Source: an uncultured Myxococcales bacterium | Lineage (GTDB): Bacteria > Myxococcota_A > Polyangia > Polyangiales > Polyangiaceae | Reading direction: 5' to 3' | Assembly: GCA_937949945.1 (NCBI GenBank) | Contig: CALFEQ010000007.1 | Location: forward strand, 23,597 to 87,596 | DNA length: 64,000 nt | Shown here: piece after piece, positions 42,112 through 51,744 of the stretch | Numbering within the stretch: position 1 is the stretch's first letter | How the letters are laid out: every line of letters begins with the position of its first letter | Made by a program: the position numbers and the translations under genes | Notes under the pieces: generated by a model | Databases searched by the model: none | The model's input: the letters and a program-made list of their open reading frames with translations, nothing else | Told to the model about the DNA's origin: nothing

Positions 42112-42735
42112 CTACTCTGCGTCCGGGTCGCCGCTGGCAGGCCGCGATCGCCTGCGCTCCGACGGGGTGCTCGGTGGCGGCACCCCGGGATCCGCGCCCA
42201 GCCGCGTGCGCGCACGCGCCCGCGGCCCGAGCGCGTAGGCCCACGATCGGTCGTCGATCTTCTCTCCGTTTTCGGTCTTCCACGAAGACGGCGCGAAGAA
42301 GAGCTGTCCGTCCTCGGGCCTGCGCACGACCACCCACTTCGCTCGCCGGGCACCGGGAGGTGGCAGGACCCACGAGCCGAACCTCCAGACGTACCGCTCG
42401 CCGGTCCACTCCCAACTACCGTCCACCCAGACCGCCCCCTTCGCGGGAGACGGAGGGACGAGCTCGACGGGCGGCTCGCGCGGCGCGAACGGCACCGGCA
42501 CGTAATCGCTCGCTGCGATCGGCGCCGACGGCGGCCGCGGCAGCGAGCCGGCGCAACCGAGCACCCCGGCGGCGGCGAAGACGAGCAGCCAGCCGAACGC
42601 TGCGTGCGACGACGCGCCGATCGCCCTTGCGTGGCCCCGCCGCCGGCGCGCGAAAGAAACGAAGCCGCCGGCCCGCTTCGAGGGGCTGTTATGTTGCGCC
42701 CGATGCCGCTCGCCGGCGGTATGGGAAAAACGCAT
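42112..42735 (-). CDS. Lipoprotein with WxxGxW (YXWGXW) repeat
   Basis: A signal segment ends in 'LLVFAAAGVLGCAGS' (lipobox L-G-C). The mature part contains 'VWVDGSWEWTGERYVWRFGS' followed by 'WVLPPPGARRAKW', the YXWGXW/WVPGxW repeats of small surface lipoproteins, then a basic C-terminus. The start is uncertain: the only ATG (42735) leaves a 40-residue pre-signal region and overlaps the 5' end of the TamA gene on the other strand by 15 nt. Function is unknown; the repeat is known mainly from predicted cell-surface proteins. Confidence 0.65.
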   Translation of the reverse strand: MRFSHTAGERHRAQHNSPSKRAGGFVSFARRRRGHARAIGASSHAAFGWLLVFAAAGVLGCAGSLPRPPSAPIAASDYVPVPFAPREPPVELVPPSPAKGAVWVDGSWEWTGERYVWRFGSWVLPPPGARRAKWVVVRRPEDGQLFFAPSSWKTENGEKIDDRSWAYALGPRARARTRLGADPGVPPPSTPSERRRSRPASGDPDAE

Positions 42736-44793
42736 CGTCCTCTGTCCGTCGCCGCCGCGCTCCTCGCGCTCGGCTCGAGCGCATGCTACCGCGTGCCGGA
42801 CGGCAAGAGGGCGGTCGCGGACGTCACGATCGAGGGACTTCACGGCGTCGACGAAGACGAGCTGAAGGACCGGATCGCGACCCGAGAAAGCTCCCGCTTC
42901 CTCGGCCTGTTCGAGGGGTTCGTCTTCGAGTACGAGATCTTCGATCCCTACGCTCTCCGTCGCGATCTCCAGCGGATCGAGCGCTACCTCCGGGCCCGCG
43001 GCTACTACGAGGCCTACGTCCGCGCCGCGCGCGTCGTCGAGAGAGGGAACAAGGTCTACGTCACGATAGAGGTCGCCCAGGGCGAGCCGGTCCGGGTCGA
43101 CTCGGTGACCTTCGCCGAGAAGACGCCGGTCGACGAGCAGACGCGCGACGCGATGCGGATCAACGTCGCGAAGCTCCTCCCGATCGGCTCCCTCTTCGAC
43201 GAGGACAAGTTCGAGGAGTCCGAGAAGGCCGCGCTCAAGGGTCTGACCTCGACCGGACACGCAGCCGCGAAGGTGAAGCGCTCGGCGGAGGTGGATCTCG
43301 CGACGCGGCGTGCGCGGCTCACGTACGAGGTCGATCCGGGGCCGCTCGGCACGTTCGGCACCGTCCAGTTCGAAGGGCTCGGCGATCTGCCCGAAGGCGC
43401 CGTGCGGCGCGTCTTCGGCGTCGAGCCGGGCGCGCGCTACTCGAGCGAGGCAATCGAGGAGGGACGTCAGGCGCTCCTCGACTTGGGCGTGTTCGCCTCC
43501 GTCGACGTGGAGCAGAAGCTCGACGATTTCCACGAGACGCGCACGGTCCCGATCGTCGTCAAGACGCAGCCGGCGAAGCTGCGTGCGGTGCTCGCCGGAG
43601 CCGGCGTCGAGCTCGACTCGCTCAAGTCGGACGTCCACCTCCAGGCCGGCTGGCAGAACGCCAACTTCCTCGGCGGTCTGCGCAAGCTCGAGGTCCGGTA
43701 CAAGCCGGCCCTCGTCCTCTATCCGACGCGCTTCCCCGATCTCCTTCCTCCGACGGACGTGCTCTACGAGCACCGGCTCTCGGCGACCGTGCGCCAGCCT
43801 GCCTTCCTCGAGAAGCGGACGACCGGCTTCACGCGTGCAGAATACAACATGTTCCCGGTCCTCCTCCCGACGGCGACCGAGAACGTGCTCGGCTACCACG
43901 AGATCCGCGGCGAGACGGGTTTGGAGCGGAAGTTCTGGGGATGGCTCTTCGTCAGCCCCGAGTACGACATCCAAGCGAACTACCCGTTCGACTACCTCGG
44001 GCACGTCCCGAACGTCGACACGCTGTTCGTCTCGTACGTCGCGCTCACCACGCACCTCGACTTCCGCGACGACCCGATCAAGCCGCGCCGCGGCTTCTAC
44101 GTCGGGAACGAGCTGCAGCTCGCGGGCGGCATCCTCCAGGGAGACGCGAACGACGTGCGCGTGAGCCCCGAGGTACGCGCCTACTTCCCGCTGCCCTGGA
44201 GGGTGACCCTCGCGGTCCGCGGCGCGCTGGGCTTCCTGTTCCCGTTCAACTACTCGAACCGTGCGCAGCTCAACTTCTCGACGCCGGGCCCCTCCCGTGT
44301 GGAAGGCGCCGACCGCGACTACCAGATCCTCTTCTTCCGCGGCTTCTTCGGAGGAGGCCCGACGTCCAACCGCGGCTACCCGCTCCGCGGCGTCGGCCCG
44401 CACGACTACATCCCTTACCTCAGCCCGGCGGGCCAGACCCTGGCCTACGGCTGCAACCCGAACGATCCGACGTGCCTCTTGCCGACGGGAGGCCTGTCGC
44501 TCTGGGAGGCCAGCGCAGAGCTTCGTTTCGTGGTCTCCGGCCCGTTCTCGACGGCTCTGTTCTGCGACTCCGGCGACGTGTCGCCGTTCGTTCTGAGCAT
44601 CCGGCTGGATCGACCTCACCTATCCTGTGGCGCCGGAGCGCGCTACGACACGCCCGTGGGACCGATCCGCTTCGACGTCGGCTATCGCATCCCGGGCCTG
44701 CAGTACCCGGCGGGGGCGAGGTTCGAGCGAGAGCCGGAGCCCCTGCTCGGGATGCCCATCGCCGTGGCGCTCGGTATCGGAGAGGCGTTCTAG
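42721..44793 (+). CDS. tamA: TamA/BamA-like outer-membrane protein
   Basis: From the ATG at 42721 (others at 42691 and 42703) the protein has 690 residues and a signal peptide. POTRA-type repeats follow ('VADVTIEGLHGVDEDELKDR', 'RIERYLRARGYYEAYVRAAR', 'VDPGPLGTFGTVQFEGLGDL'). A 16-strand-type barrel region follows ('RRGFYVGNELQLAGG' and 'YPLRGVGP'), ending in aromatic Phe after 'IAVALGIGEAF', a beta-signal. It is a member of the Omp85 family, assembling outer-membrane or surface proteins. The next gene, overlapping by 1 nt, encodes the TamB partner. Confidence 0.9.
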   Translation: MGKTHRPLSVAAALLALGSSACYRVPDGKRAVADVTIEGLHGVDEDELKDRIATRESSRFLGLFEGFVFEYEIFDPYALRRDLQRIERYLRARGYYEAYVRAARVVERGNKVYVTIEVAQGEPVRVDSVTFAEKTPVDEQTRDAMRINVAKLLPIGSLFDEDKFEESEKAALKGLTSTGHAAAKVKRSAEVDLATRRARLTYEVDPGPLGTFGTVQFEGLGDLPEGAVRRVFGVEPGARYSSEAIEEGRQALLDLGVFASVDVEQKLDDFHETRTVPIVVKTQPAKLRAVLAGAGVELDSLKSDVHLQAGWQNANFLGGLRKLEVRYKPALVLYPTRFPDLLPPTDVLYEHRLSATVRQPAFLEKRTTGFTRAEYNMFPVLLPTATENVLGYHEIRGETGLERKFWGWLFVSPEYDIQANYPFDYLGHVPNVDTLFVSYVALTTHLDFRDDPIKPRRGFYVGNELQLAGGILQGDANDVRVSPEVRAYFPLPWRVTLAVRGALGFLFPFNYSNRAQLNFSTPGPSRVEGADRDYQILFFRGFFGGGPTSNRGYPLRGVGPHDYIPYLSPAGQTLAYGCNPNDPTCLLPTGGLSLWEASAELRFVVSGPFSTALFCDSGDVSPFVLSIRLDRPHLSCGAGARYDTPVGPIRFDVGYRIPGLQYPAGARFEREPEPLLGMPIAVALGIGEAF

Positions 44794-47700
44794 TGCGGAG
44801 ACGCGCGCTCGTCGCCTTGGCCCACGTCGGTCGGTGCACCGGTCTCGCTCTGACGTTCGCCGGTGCGCTCGTGGCCGGTGTCTTCGTGCACGCCGGCACG
44901 CCCGCGTTCCGTCGGACCGTGGCGGCGGCGTGCGACCGCGTGATGGGAGAGCTCTTCGCGGGCAAGATCGACCTCGACGACATCACCGAGCTGTCGCTCG
45001 GCCGTCGCGGGGAGGTCCACGCGAGGCAGGTGAAGATCCTCTCCCCGACCGGCACGCGCGTCGTCTTGGCGAACGACGTCCGCGCCGACGTCGACCTGCT
45101 CGGGCTCGCGCGCTCGCTCGTGACCGGAGGCGCGCCGGTCATCCGAATCGATCGCGTGGACGTCGAGGTCGTCGACGTCGCCCTCCACGTCGACGCCGCC
45201 GGCGTGTCCGAGATCGCGCGCGCGTTCGCCCCGGCTTCGAAGGACGGACCGACGGCCGATGACGCGTCGGCGAAGGCGGAGCCGCGTGTCCACATCGGTC
45301 GAGCGTCGGTCCGGTCGGCGCGGATTCACGGCGACCTCGTCACGCCACCTCTGGATGCGACCGCCGACGACGTGGCAGCGAAGATCGACGTCGCGGACGG
45401 CGTCGCGCGCATGGAGCTCCTCGAAGGCAAGGTGACGCTCCGTTCGCCGCGCCTGCCCGGACAGTGGCAGCCGCTCGTCGCTCGAGCGAAGAAGGGATGG
45501 CTCGCGGTTCGGCTCGAGGAGGGGAGCTTCGACGGCGAGGCCGAGATCGACGGGACGTGCGGCGACGTCCCTGTCGCCGCGAAGGCCTCGTTCCGCGACG
45601 GCGTCATCGAGGCGAGCCTCGACGTGCCGGAGGCGAGCCCGGAGGCGATCGCGTCCGCGTTCGGAGAGCTCCCGATCACCAAGCCGGTCGAGCTACACGC
45701 GAACGCGCGCGGGAGGCTGCCTGCGCTCGCGATCGAAGCGCGTGCGCGCGCCGGCGAGACGGACGTCGCTGCGAACGGCGAGCTCTCGCTCCGCGAGGGC
45801 AACGCGTTCCACTTCGAAGTCGACGCCTCGCGCATCGACGCCTCGACCTTCGGCGCGAACGTCGCGACCGACCTGTCGGGGAAGATCCGCGTCGAAGGCA
45901 TCCTGGCTGCGCCGGCCGGTACCTTCCGCGTCACGACCGCCGAGGGCACCGTCGCGGGCGAGAAGGTTCCACCGGCGATCGTCGAGGGTCGCTTCGACGC
46001 CGAGCGCGTGACCGCGACGTTGCGGACACGCGAGCGCGGCATCGAGGCGAGCGGGAGGATCGAGCTCGAGGTGCCCGCGAAGGTCGCGACGTTCGATCTG
46101 CAGGCGCGCTCCGACGCGCTCCACACGCTCGCGCGCGCCCCCGGCGTGGTGAACGGCGCCGCGTCGGCACGTGTTCGCGGCAAGGTGAACCTCGCACAGG
46201 GCACCGTCGACGCTTCGATGGTCGCCTCCGGCGAGAGGCTCCGGACCGGAGCGCTGTCGGCGGGAGAGCTGCGGGGGAACGGTCGCATCGCCGGCCCGCT
46301 CGCGTCGCCGTCGATCGACGTCGAGCTCGACGGCGCCGACGTCCGGGTGCAGGCGCCCGGCAAAGAGCCGCTCGTCTACCCTCGTGCGAAGGGCCGCGCG
46401 AAGATCGCGCTCGTCCCCACGCCGCGCGTGCTCGACGCGTCCATCGACGTCGCCATCGCGGACGACGCGCCCGGCATCACCGCCTCCGCGCGAGGCATCC
46501 GGATCGCGAACGGCGTCGTCGAGGCGCGCGGGCTCGAGGTCCGGGGTCTCGGCGAGCCGCTCGAGCTCGACGCGCACGTCGGCCGCGACGGGCGCTGGTC
46601 GGTCCGGGCGAAGAGCGCGGGCGTCGATCTCCGGCGCGCGGCCGCGGTGACGGGGATCGCCGAGCTCGAGAGCTTCCCGGAGGGAACGCGTGCCGAGATC
46701 GACGTCGACGTCCGCGAGGGCCCCGAGGGCGCGAGCGGCCATGTCGACGTCGTCCTCCGGAACGAAACCGTCGGACCTCGCGCGGTCGTGGCCGAGACCC
46801 ACGCGAAGATCGCGCACGGGAAGCTCGTGGGAACGGGCAAGCTCGACGTCGAAGGCCTCGCCCGCCTCGAGATCACCCGCGCCGAGCTCGATCTCCCACG
46901 ACTCGACGGACGCTCGCTCCAGCGCGCGACCGGCACGGTCGAGCTGAGAGGCAGCATCGACCTCGCGCAGGGCATTCCCTTCTTCACGAGCGAGCGCATC
47001 GAGCGCACGAGCGGGATCGCCACCGTCGAAGCACGCATCGAGCGTGGCGACCCCGAGGCCTTGCCCGCCGTGCGCGGGACCGTGCGTACCCGCGGGCTCG
47101 AGGTCGTGCTCGCCGGCGGCTCGCGGTCGGAGCCGGTCGTCGTCTCCGGCGTCGACCTGCTCGCGCACGCCGAGTGGGACGGGCGGACGGAAGACGCGGA
47201 GGTCTCCCTCCTCGGTTGGGACGAGCACGGTGTGCTCGCGAGCGGGGCCGTGAAGAGCAAGTTGCCGCTCCGCTGGGTGACCGACACGAAGAGCCTCGAC
47301 GCGACGGCGCTCGGCTCGCTCGCGATCGGCGCCGTGCTCGACGTCCCGCGGCGCGACCTCACCGCGCTGCCTCCCCTCCTACGAGCGAAGGAGCTCCGCG
47401 GCGGCGTCGATGCGCACGTCCGCGTCACGGGCACGGTCGCGCGACCGCTCGTCGAGCTCCGCGCGCAGATCGCCGGCCTCGACGAGGTGCGGCGGTCACA
47501 GGGCGTGGCGACGTTCGAGCCGCTCGACGGCGTTCTCCACGGGCGTTGGGACGGCGAGCGCGCCGCGATCACCTTCTCGCTCGAGGAGCGAGAGCCGGCG
47601 AGGCGCTCGAGGCAAGGCCGACCTGCGACGCGACCTCCCGCCGGCATGGCGGCGGCGCCGATCCAAGCCGCCGACAGGCGCGCCCGCACGCAGCGGAAGC

Positions 47701-49490
47701 CGGGCCACGTGCGCGGGTTCGTCCTCGTGACGGACGCGCGCATGACCGACGTGCTCCGGCGCCGCGCCGCTCCGCCCTGGAAGGCGTCGGCCGAGATCGA
47801 GGTCGAGAACGTCAGCCTCGGCGCGCTCCCGCTGCCGAGCGACGTGACGGGCATGCTGACGGGCCGCGCGAGCGTGCGCGATCTGAACGGGAGCCCATCG
47901 TTCACCGCGAAGGCGCACGTCGACGACCTCGGCGCGGGCGGCGCGATGGTGCGCTCCGTCGATCTCACGGTCGGCGGGCGCGATCGCTCGCTCTTCGTGC
48001 ATGCGAAGATCGAGGACCAGGACAGCAGCGCGCTCGTGCAGCTCGCCTCGCAGGGCCTGCGTGTCCATCGCTTGGACGTCGAATGGGATCCGACGGCCCC
48101 CACGCGGGTGGACTATGCGGTGGTCAACGGCCGGCTCGCATTGCTCGCACCGCTCGTTCGGCGGTCGATCTCGGAGCTCGACGGTCGCGTCGACGGGTCG
48201 GGGAGCATCTCGCTCGACCGGACCTCGCAGGTGTTCGAGGGCGGCCTCGCCCTCCGCGAAGGCCGGATGTACCTGAACCTCATCGGCGAGGAGATCACGA
48301 GCGTGTCGGGGATCGCGCGCTTCGAGAAGACCGGCACGTGGCGCATCGAGGGGATGACGGGCAAGGTCGGCAGCGGCGAGTTCCGCGCGTCCGCCACGGG
48401 ACGGATGAAAGGCCTGTCGTTCGAGGACGCCGAAGCCATCGTCGTCGCTTCGAACGGCGGGATCCCGCTCAGCTTCGAGGGAGCCACGTTCGCCGAAGCG
48501 AAAGGCGAGGTGAAGCTCTCGGCGAAGATGTCGGAGGACCGCAAGGACCTCCTCGTGACGATCGACGTCCCGCGGGCGGACGTCGAGCTGCCCGATCGGA
48601 ACGCGCAGCAGCTCGAGCCGCTCGAGCCCGATCCGACGATCACCGTGGGCATCCGGAGGAAGAACGGCATGCTCGACACGAGAGCGGTCCGCAGGGGCCG
48701 CGGCGGAGCCGGCCCCCAGCGCACCACCACGAGCGCGGAGGGCGCGCTCGTCACGCGCATGACGGTCACGCTCGGTGACGCCGTCCGCCTCGAGGGTCGT
48801 GGCATCGACGTCTCGCTGACCGGGCGCACGCTCGTCGAGATCGCGGAGGAGGTGAGCGTCACCGGCCGGATCGATCTCCGAGGCGGGAGCGCGATCGTCC
48901 ACGGGCGCGCGTTCACGGTCGACCGCGGCACGATCACGTTCCCCGAAGGAGGCGACCCGTCGAACCCGACCATCGTCGCGGCCGCGTACTGGGACGCGCC
49001 CGACCGCACGCGCATCTGGGTCGAGTTCGCCGGCCCGCTCAAGACCGGCAACCTGTCGCTGCGCTCGGAGCCGCCGCTCACGAAGAACGAGATCTTGAGC
49101 GTGCTGCTCTTCGGCCGCCCCGATCCGAACATGGCGGCGGCGGCGAGCACCGACTCGACGGGTACGCCGGGCGCGGCGTCGGGCGCCACGGCCGTCGGAT
49201 CGGGCTTCGTCACCGGCGACCTGAACCGGCTGCTCGCCGAGATCGATCCGAACCTCGACGTCGAGACGGACACGCTGAGCGGCAACCGCACACGCACGAA
49301 GCTGGGACGCAGCTTCTTCGACCGCCGCCTGAAGGTGCAGGTCGGCTACGCGCCGGGCCGCACGATGTACCAGCCCGACTCGACCTTCGTCTTCCTCAAC
49401 TGGCAGTTCATCCCGAAGTGGTCGCTCGTCGCCACGCGCGGCGACAAGGGCACGTCGATCCTCGACGTGCTGTTCCAGCACCGGTACTGA
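44793..49490 (+). CDS. tamB: TamB-like translocation and assembly protein
   Basis: GTG 44793 overlaps the TamA stop by one base, coupling the genes. The 1565-residue protein has one N-terminal membrane helix and a very long repetitive beta-rich body, as in AsmA/TamB lipid-transport bridges. The C-terminal DUF490 domain is recognisable: 'GRAFTVDRGTITFPEGGDPS', 'PLTKNEILSVLLFGRPDPNM', 'RLLAEIDPNLDVETD' and the barrel-like end 'DVLFQHRY'. TamB links the inner membrane to TamA; recent views add phospholipid transport. The length is somewhat above that of E. coli TamB (1259). Confidence 0.9.
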   Translation: MRRRALVALAHVGRCTGLALTFAGALVAGVFVHAGTPAFRRTVAAACDRVMGELFAGKIDLDDITELSLGRRGEVHARQVKILSPTGTRVVLANDVRADVDLLGLARSLVTGGAPVIRIDRVDVEVVDVALHVDAAGVSEIARAFAPASKDGPTADDASAKAEPRVHIGRASVRSARIHGDLVTPPLDATADDVAAKIDVADGVARMELLEGKVTLRSPRLPGQWQPLVARAKKGWLAVRLEEGSFDGEAEIDGTCGDVPVAAKASFRDGVIEASLDVPEASPEAIASAFGELPITKPVELHANARGRLPALAIEARARAGETDVAANGELSLREGNAFHFEVDASRIDASTFGANVATDLSGKIRVEGILAAPAGTFRVTTAEGTVAGEKVPPAIVEGRFDAERVTATLRTRERGIEASGRIELEVPAKVATFDLQARSDALHTLARAPGVVNGAASARVRGKVNLAQGTVDASMVASGERLRTGALSAGELRGNGRIAGPLASPSIDVELDGADVRVQAPGKEPLVYPRAKGRAKIALVPTPRVLDASIDVAIADDAPGITASARGIRIANGVVEARGLEVRGLGEPLELDAHVGRDGRWSVRAKSAGVDLRRAAAVTGIAELESFPEGTRAEIDVDVREGPEGASGHVDVVLRNETVGPRAVVAETHAKIAHGKLVGTGKLDVEGLARLEITRAELDLPRLDGRSLQRATGTVELRGSIDLAQGIPFFTSERIERTSGIATVEARIERGDPEALPAVRGTVRTRGLEVVLAGGSRSEPVVVSGVDLLAHAEWDGRTEDAEVSLLGWDEHGVLASGAVKSKLPLRWVTDTKSLDATALGSLAIGAVLDVPRRDLTALPPLLRAKELRGGVDAHVRVTGTVARPLVELRAQIAGLDEVRRSQGVATFEPLDGVLHGRWDGERAAITFSLEEREPARRSRQGRPATRPPAGMAAAPIQAADRRARTQRKPGHVRGFVLVTDARMTDVLRRRAAPPWKASAEIEVENVSLGALPLPSDVTGMLTGRASVRDLNGSPSFTAKAHVDDLGAGGAMVRSVDLTVGGRDRSLFVHAKIEDQDSSALVQLASQGLRVHRLDVEWDPTAPTRVDYAVVNGRLALLAPLVRRSISELDGRVDGSGSISLDRTSQVFEGGLALREGRMYLNLIGEEITSVSGIARFEKTGTWRIEGMTGKVGSGEFRASATGRMKGLSFEDAEAIVVASNGGIPLSFEGATFAEAKGEVKLSAKMSEDRKDLLVTIDVPRADVELPDRNAQQLEPLEPDPTITVGIRRKNGMLDTRAVRRGRGGAGPQRTTTSAEGALVTRMTVTLGDAVRLEGRGIDVSLTGRTLVEIAEEVSVTGRIDLRGGSAIVHGRAFTVDRGTITFPEGGDPSNPTIVAAAYWDAPDRTRIWVEFAGPLKTGNLSLRSEPPLTKNEILSVLLFGRPDPNMAAAASTDSTGTPGAASGATAVGSGFVTGDLNRLLAEIDPNLDVETDTLSGNRTRTKLGRSFFDRRLKVQVGYAPGRTMYQPDSTFVFLNWQFIPKWSLVATRGDKGTSILDVLFQHRY

Positions 49491-49499
49491 GCGCTCGGC

Positions 49500-49940
49500 T
49501 CACTTGCCCGCTTCGGCGTCGACCCACTCGTCGATCAGGGCCTTCTGCTCGTCGGTCAGGGCCGGGCCCGAGTGCGCGCCCTTCGTGACGAGCTCGCTGT
49601 TCGGGCGGTCGTAGCCCATCTCCTTGAACATCTTGTAGGTCGAGGAGGCGTCCTTCCCGAAGAACGCGGGAGCATTCATCGTGTTGCCCTCCTCGTGGCA
49701 CACGGCGCACGCCGTCTTCAGCGACGGGTAGACCTCGTTCGCGAAGAACGTGCTCGCCGAGCTCTTCGAGCTCTGGCTCTTCGTCTTCGTCGTGCCTTCG
49801 TCTTCGTCTTCGTCATCGTCGACCGCGGTGAACCCCGCTTCCGTGAACGACACGATTCCGGCCTCGGGGCCGGCGCACGCCGCCGCAGAGATCCCGAGGC
49901 CGAGGGCGATTGCGATCGAGAGAAGGCTACGTAGGTCCAT
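49500..49940 (-). CDS. Lipoprotein with c-type heme motif
   Basis: ATG 49940 starts a 146-residue lipoprotein ('ALGLGISAAACAGPE', lipobox A-A-C). After an acidic and Ser/Lys-rich linker, the domain has one CxxCH in 'KTACAVCHEEGNTMNAPAFF' and 'ALTDEQKALIDEWVDAEAGK' as the C-terminal helix. This is the usual layout of a small cytochrome c-like domain in myxobacterial lipoproteins, though a distal Met is not certain ('KEMGYDRPN'). It converges with tamB and is followed upstream by a related gene. Confidence 0.8.
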   Translation of the reverse strand: MDLRSLLSIAIALGLGISAAACAGPEAGIVSFTEAGFTAVDDDEDEDEGTTKTKSQSSKSSASTFFANEVYPSLKTACAVCHEEGNTMNAPAFFGKDASSTYKMFKEMGYDRPNSELVTKGAHSGPALTDEQKALIDEWVDAEAGK

Positions 49941-50116
49941 GATGTCGGATGGCCGCGCCGAACGACCGTGCAGACGACCCTGCAAGCGGCACGCCCTCGC
50001 TCGAAAAGGGCCGTAGGGCTGAAATTGCGCGAAATTCTGCGCACCCGCCCGGCCGTGAGCTCTCGAGGGCTGGATCCCGCGGCCGCTGGATCGAGAAACC
50101 CCGCAGGGCCACAGGT

Positions 50117-50752
50117 TCAGTTCACCCAGACCCGTCCCTGAAGCTCGGTGCCGTGACAGTTCGCGCGGTTCGCCGTGCACCCGCCGTCGGCGTTCGAGAT
50201 GGGCGTGACCATCAGCGCGACGCCCCCACCCTCGCTTCGCACGCCGACCTTCGAGTTCGGCGGGATGGTCTTGTCGCCGGCCTCCATCCAGAAGTTGCCG
50301 TTCGCGTCGGTATAGGCCCGGCCGACCTCGGCTCCGTCGGGGCCGATGATCCGCACTTCCGCCTTCGCCACGGTCTGACCGTTCTTGGCCGCGTTGTAGA
50401 CCGTGCCTCCGAACAGCCACTTCTTGGCGCCGTCGAGGTGGCAGCCGGCGACCAAGCAGTCCTTTCCTTCGACCGTGCCGCCGTGCGCCACGTCCGCGTT
50501 GTTCGCGAGGAGCCCGGGGTCCTCGTAGGCGAACGCGTCCTTGAAGAAGTCGTTGCCGGGCTGGCTGTCGCCGCTCGTGCCCGAGGTCCCGCTGGTCCCG
50601 TCGCCGCTCGTCGACCCCTGCGGCTCCCCGATGATCCCAGGCCGCTCCGAGAAGGTGATGGCTCCAGGATCCGGGCCGCTGCACGCAGTCGACGAGCCGA
50701 GCACTGCCGCACCGAGGACCGCGCAAGTGAGGACAACGCCGCGATAATCCAT
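50117..50752 (-). CDS. Lipoprotein with two CxnCH motifs and a regulatory-type beta domain
   Basis: 211 residues, lipobox 'GSSTACSGPD'. A Gly/Ser/Thr linker leads to 'DCLVAGCHLDG' (CX4CH), a beta-sandwich similar to carboxypeptidase-regulatory domains ('AEVRIIGPDGAEVGRAYTDA' to 'NGNFWMEAG'), and 'CTANRANCHG' (CX6CH) before the end. CX4CH can bind heme, as in cytochrome c3, but CX6CH is uncommon. Whether heme is bound is not shown. It lies 176 nt from the CxxCH lipoprotein, same strand, so the pair may be one transcript. Confidence 0.75.
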   Translation of the reverse strand: MDYRGVVLTCAVLGAAVLGSSTACSGPDPGAITFSERPGIIGEPQGSTSGDGTSGTSGTSGDSQPGNDFFKDAFAYEDPGLLANNADVAHGGTVEGKDCLVAGCHLDGAKKWLFGGTVYNAAKNGQTVAKAEVRIIGPDGAEVGRAYTDANGNFWMEAGDKTIPPNSKVGVRSEGGGVALMVTPISNADGGCTANRANCHGTELQGRVWVN

Positions 50753-51134
50753 GGATCCTCCGACGTGACGAGGCGCTCACAGGCCGCCCGAGGGCCTGCG
50801 AGTGGGCTCAGCCGTGGACACGGCTGCAAAGGGTGCGCCCTACGAAAGGGGTAAACCAAGAGCGGGGCACGAACAACCGGCCGGCCCCGGCCGGGCGGGC
50901 CGGAGGCCCGCGGAAACCCGAGCTTTGCCGCCGCGCTTTACAAACCCGAGCGCACGCGTATAGTGCCGCCTCCCCACGTCTGCAGGCGCCGGCCAGAGGA
51001 CGAGGTTTCTCGCGACCTTTCGGGAGCTTGACCTCGCTTTGACGCCGCCCGCCGAGGTGGTATCCAGCACGGCCAACTCCCCGCCGTCGTGGCCCATCAA
51101 CCGAGGCTCACGCGGCTCATGAAGAGGGCGATCC
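50753..51134. promoter_or_regulatory. Divergent intergenic region and rplU leader
   Basis: 382 nt. It holds a GC-rich hairpin-forming stretch near 50877-50910, then a good promoter at 50937-50964, and a leader of about 165 nt before rplU. No small gene is seen. The leader could host an L21 autoregulatory structure, but I cannot match it to a known one. Confidence 0.45.
50937..50964 (+). promoter_or_regulatory. Sigma-70-type promoter for rplU-rpmA
   Basis: TTTACA (50937-50942), a 16-nt spacer and TATAGT (50959-50964) match the consensus at 5 of 6 and 5 of 6 positions. It is one of the best promoter matches in the window, and points toward the ribosomal protein operon. Confidence 0.65.
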
Positions 51135-51446
51135 ATGTACGCGGTCATCAGAACAGGCGGAAAGCAGTATCGAGTGGCGCAGGGCGATCGGCTCCGGGTC
51201 GAGAAGCTCCCTGGCAACGTCGGCGACACCGTGACGCTGAACGAGGTGCTCCTCGTCGGCAGCGGTGAAGGCGTGAAGGTCGGCGCTCCCCTCGTGAGCG
51301 GCGCGAAGGTCGAGGCGAAGATCGTCGCCCAGGACCGCGCGAAGAAGATCATCGTCTTCAAGTTCAAGCGCCGCAAGAACTACCGCCGTAAGGCCGGGCA
51401 CAGGCAGCCGTTCACGGCGCTCGAGATCACGAACATCACGGGCTGA
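51135..51446 (+). CDS. rplU: Ribosomal protein L21
   Basis: The 103 residues begin 'MYAVIRTGGKQYRVAQGDRL' and contain 'KIIVFKFKRRKNYRRKAGHR', both diagnostic for bL21 of the large subunit. Length is normal. rpmA follows after 18 nt. ATG start. Confidence 0.98.
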   Translation: MYAVIRTGGKQYRVAQGDRLRVEKLPGNVGDTVTLNEVLLVGSGEGVKVGAPLVSGAKVEAKIVAQDRAKKIIVFKFKRRKNYRRKAGHRQPFTALEITNITG

Positions 51447-51464
51447 CGGAAGGAGCGAGAGACC

Positions 51465-51725
51465 ATGGCTCACAAAAAAGGCGCAGGCAGCACGCGCAAC
51501 GGTCGCGACTCCAACGCGCAGCGCCGCGGCGTGAAGGTGTACGGCGGCGAGACGGTCCGCGCGGGCAACATCCTCGTTCGTCAGGTCGGCGAGACGATCT
51601 CGCCCGGTCGCAACGTGGGACGCGGCAAGGACTTCACCCTCTTCGCCCTCATCGACGGCGTGGTGAAGTACGAGTGGAAGACGAAGGACAAGAAGCGAGT
51701 GTCCGTCTACGCCACGGCGTCCTGA
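51465..51725 (+). CDS. rpmA: Ribosomal protein L27
   Basis: The 86 residues start 'MAHKKGAGSTRNGRDSNAQR', the unambiguous bL27 sequence, whose flexible N-terminus reaches the peptidyl-transferase centre. 'aaggag' lies upstream of the ATG. In many bacteria the GTPase obg comes next; here a HAD protein does. Confidence 0.98.
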   Translation: MAHKKGAGSTRNGRDSNAQRRGVKVYGGETVRAGNILVRQVGETISPGRNVGRGKDFTLFALIDGVVKYEWKTKDKKRVSVYATAS

Positions 51726-51744
51726 CGCGAACGTCCAGCGAGCA

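Noticed and set aside
45464..48778. Long plus-strand open frame in another phase within tamB
   Set aside because: Arg/Ala-rich shadow of tamB; the tamB phase has the DUF490 motifs.
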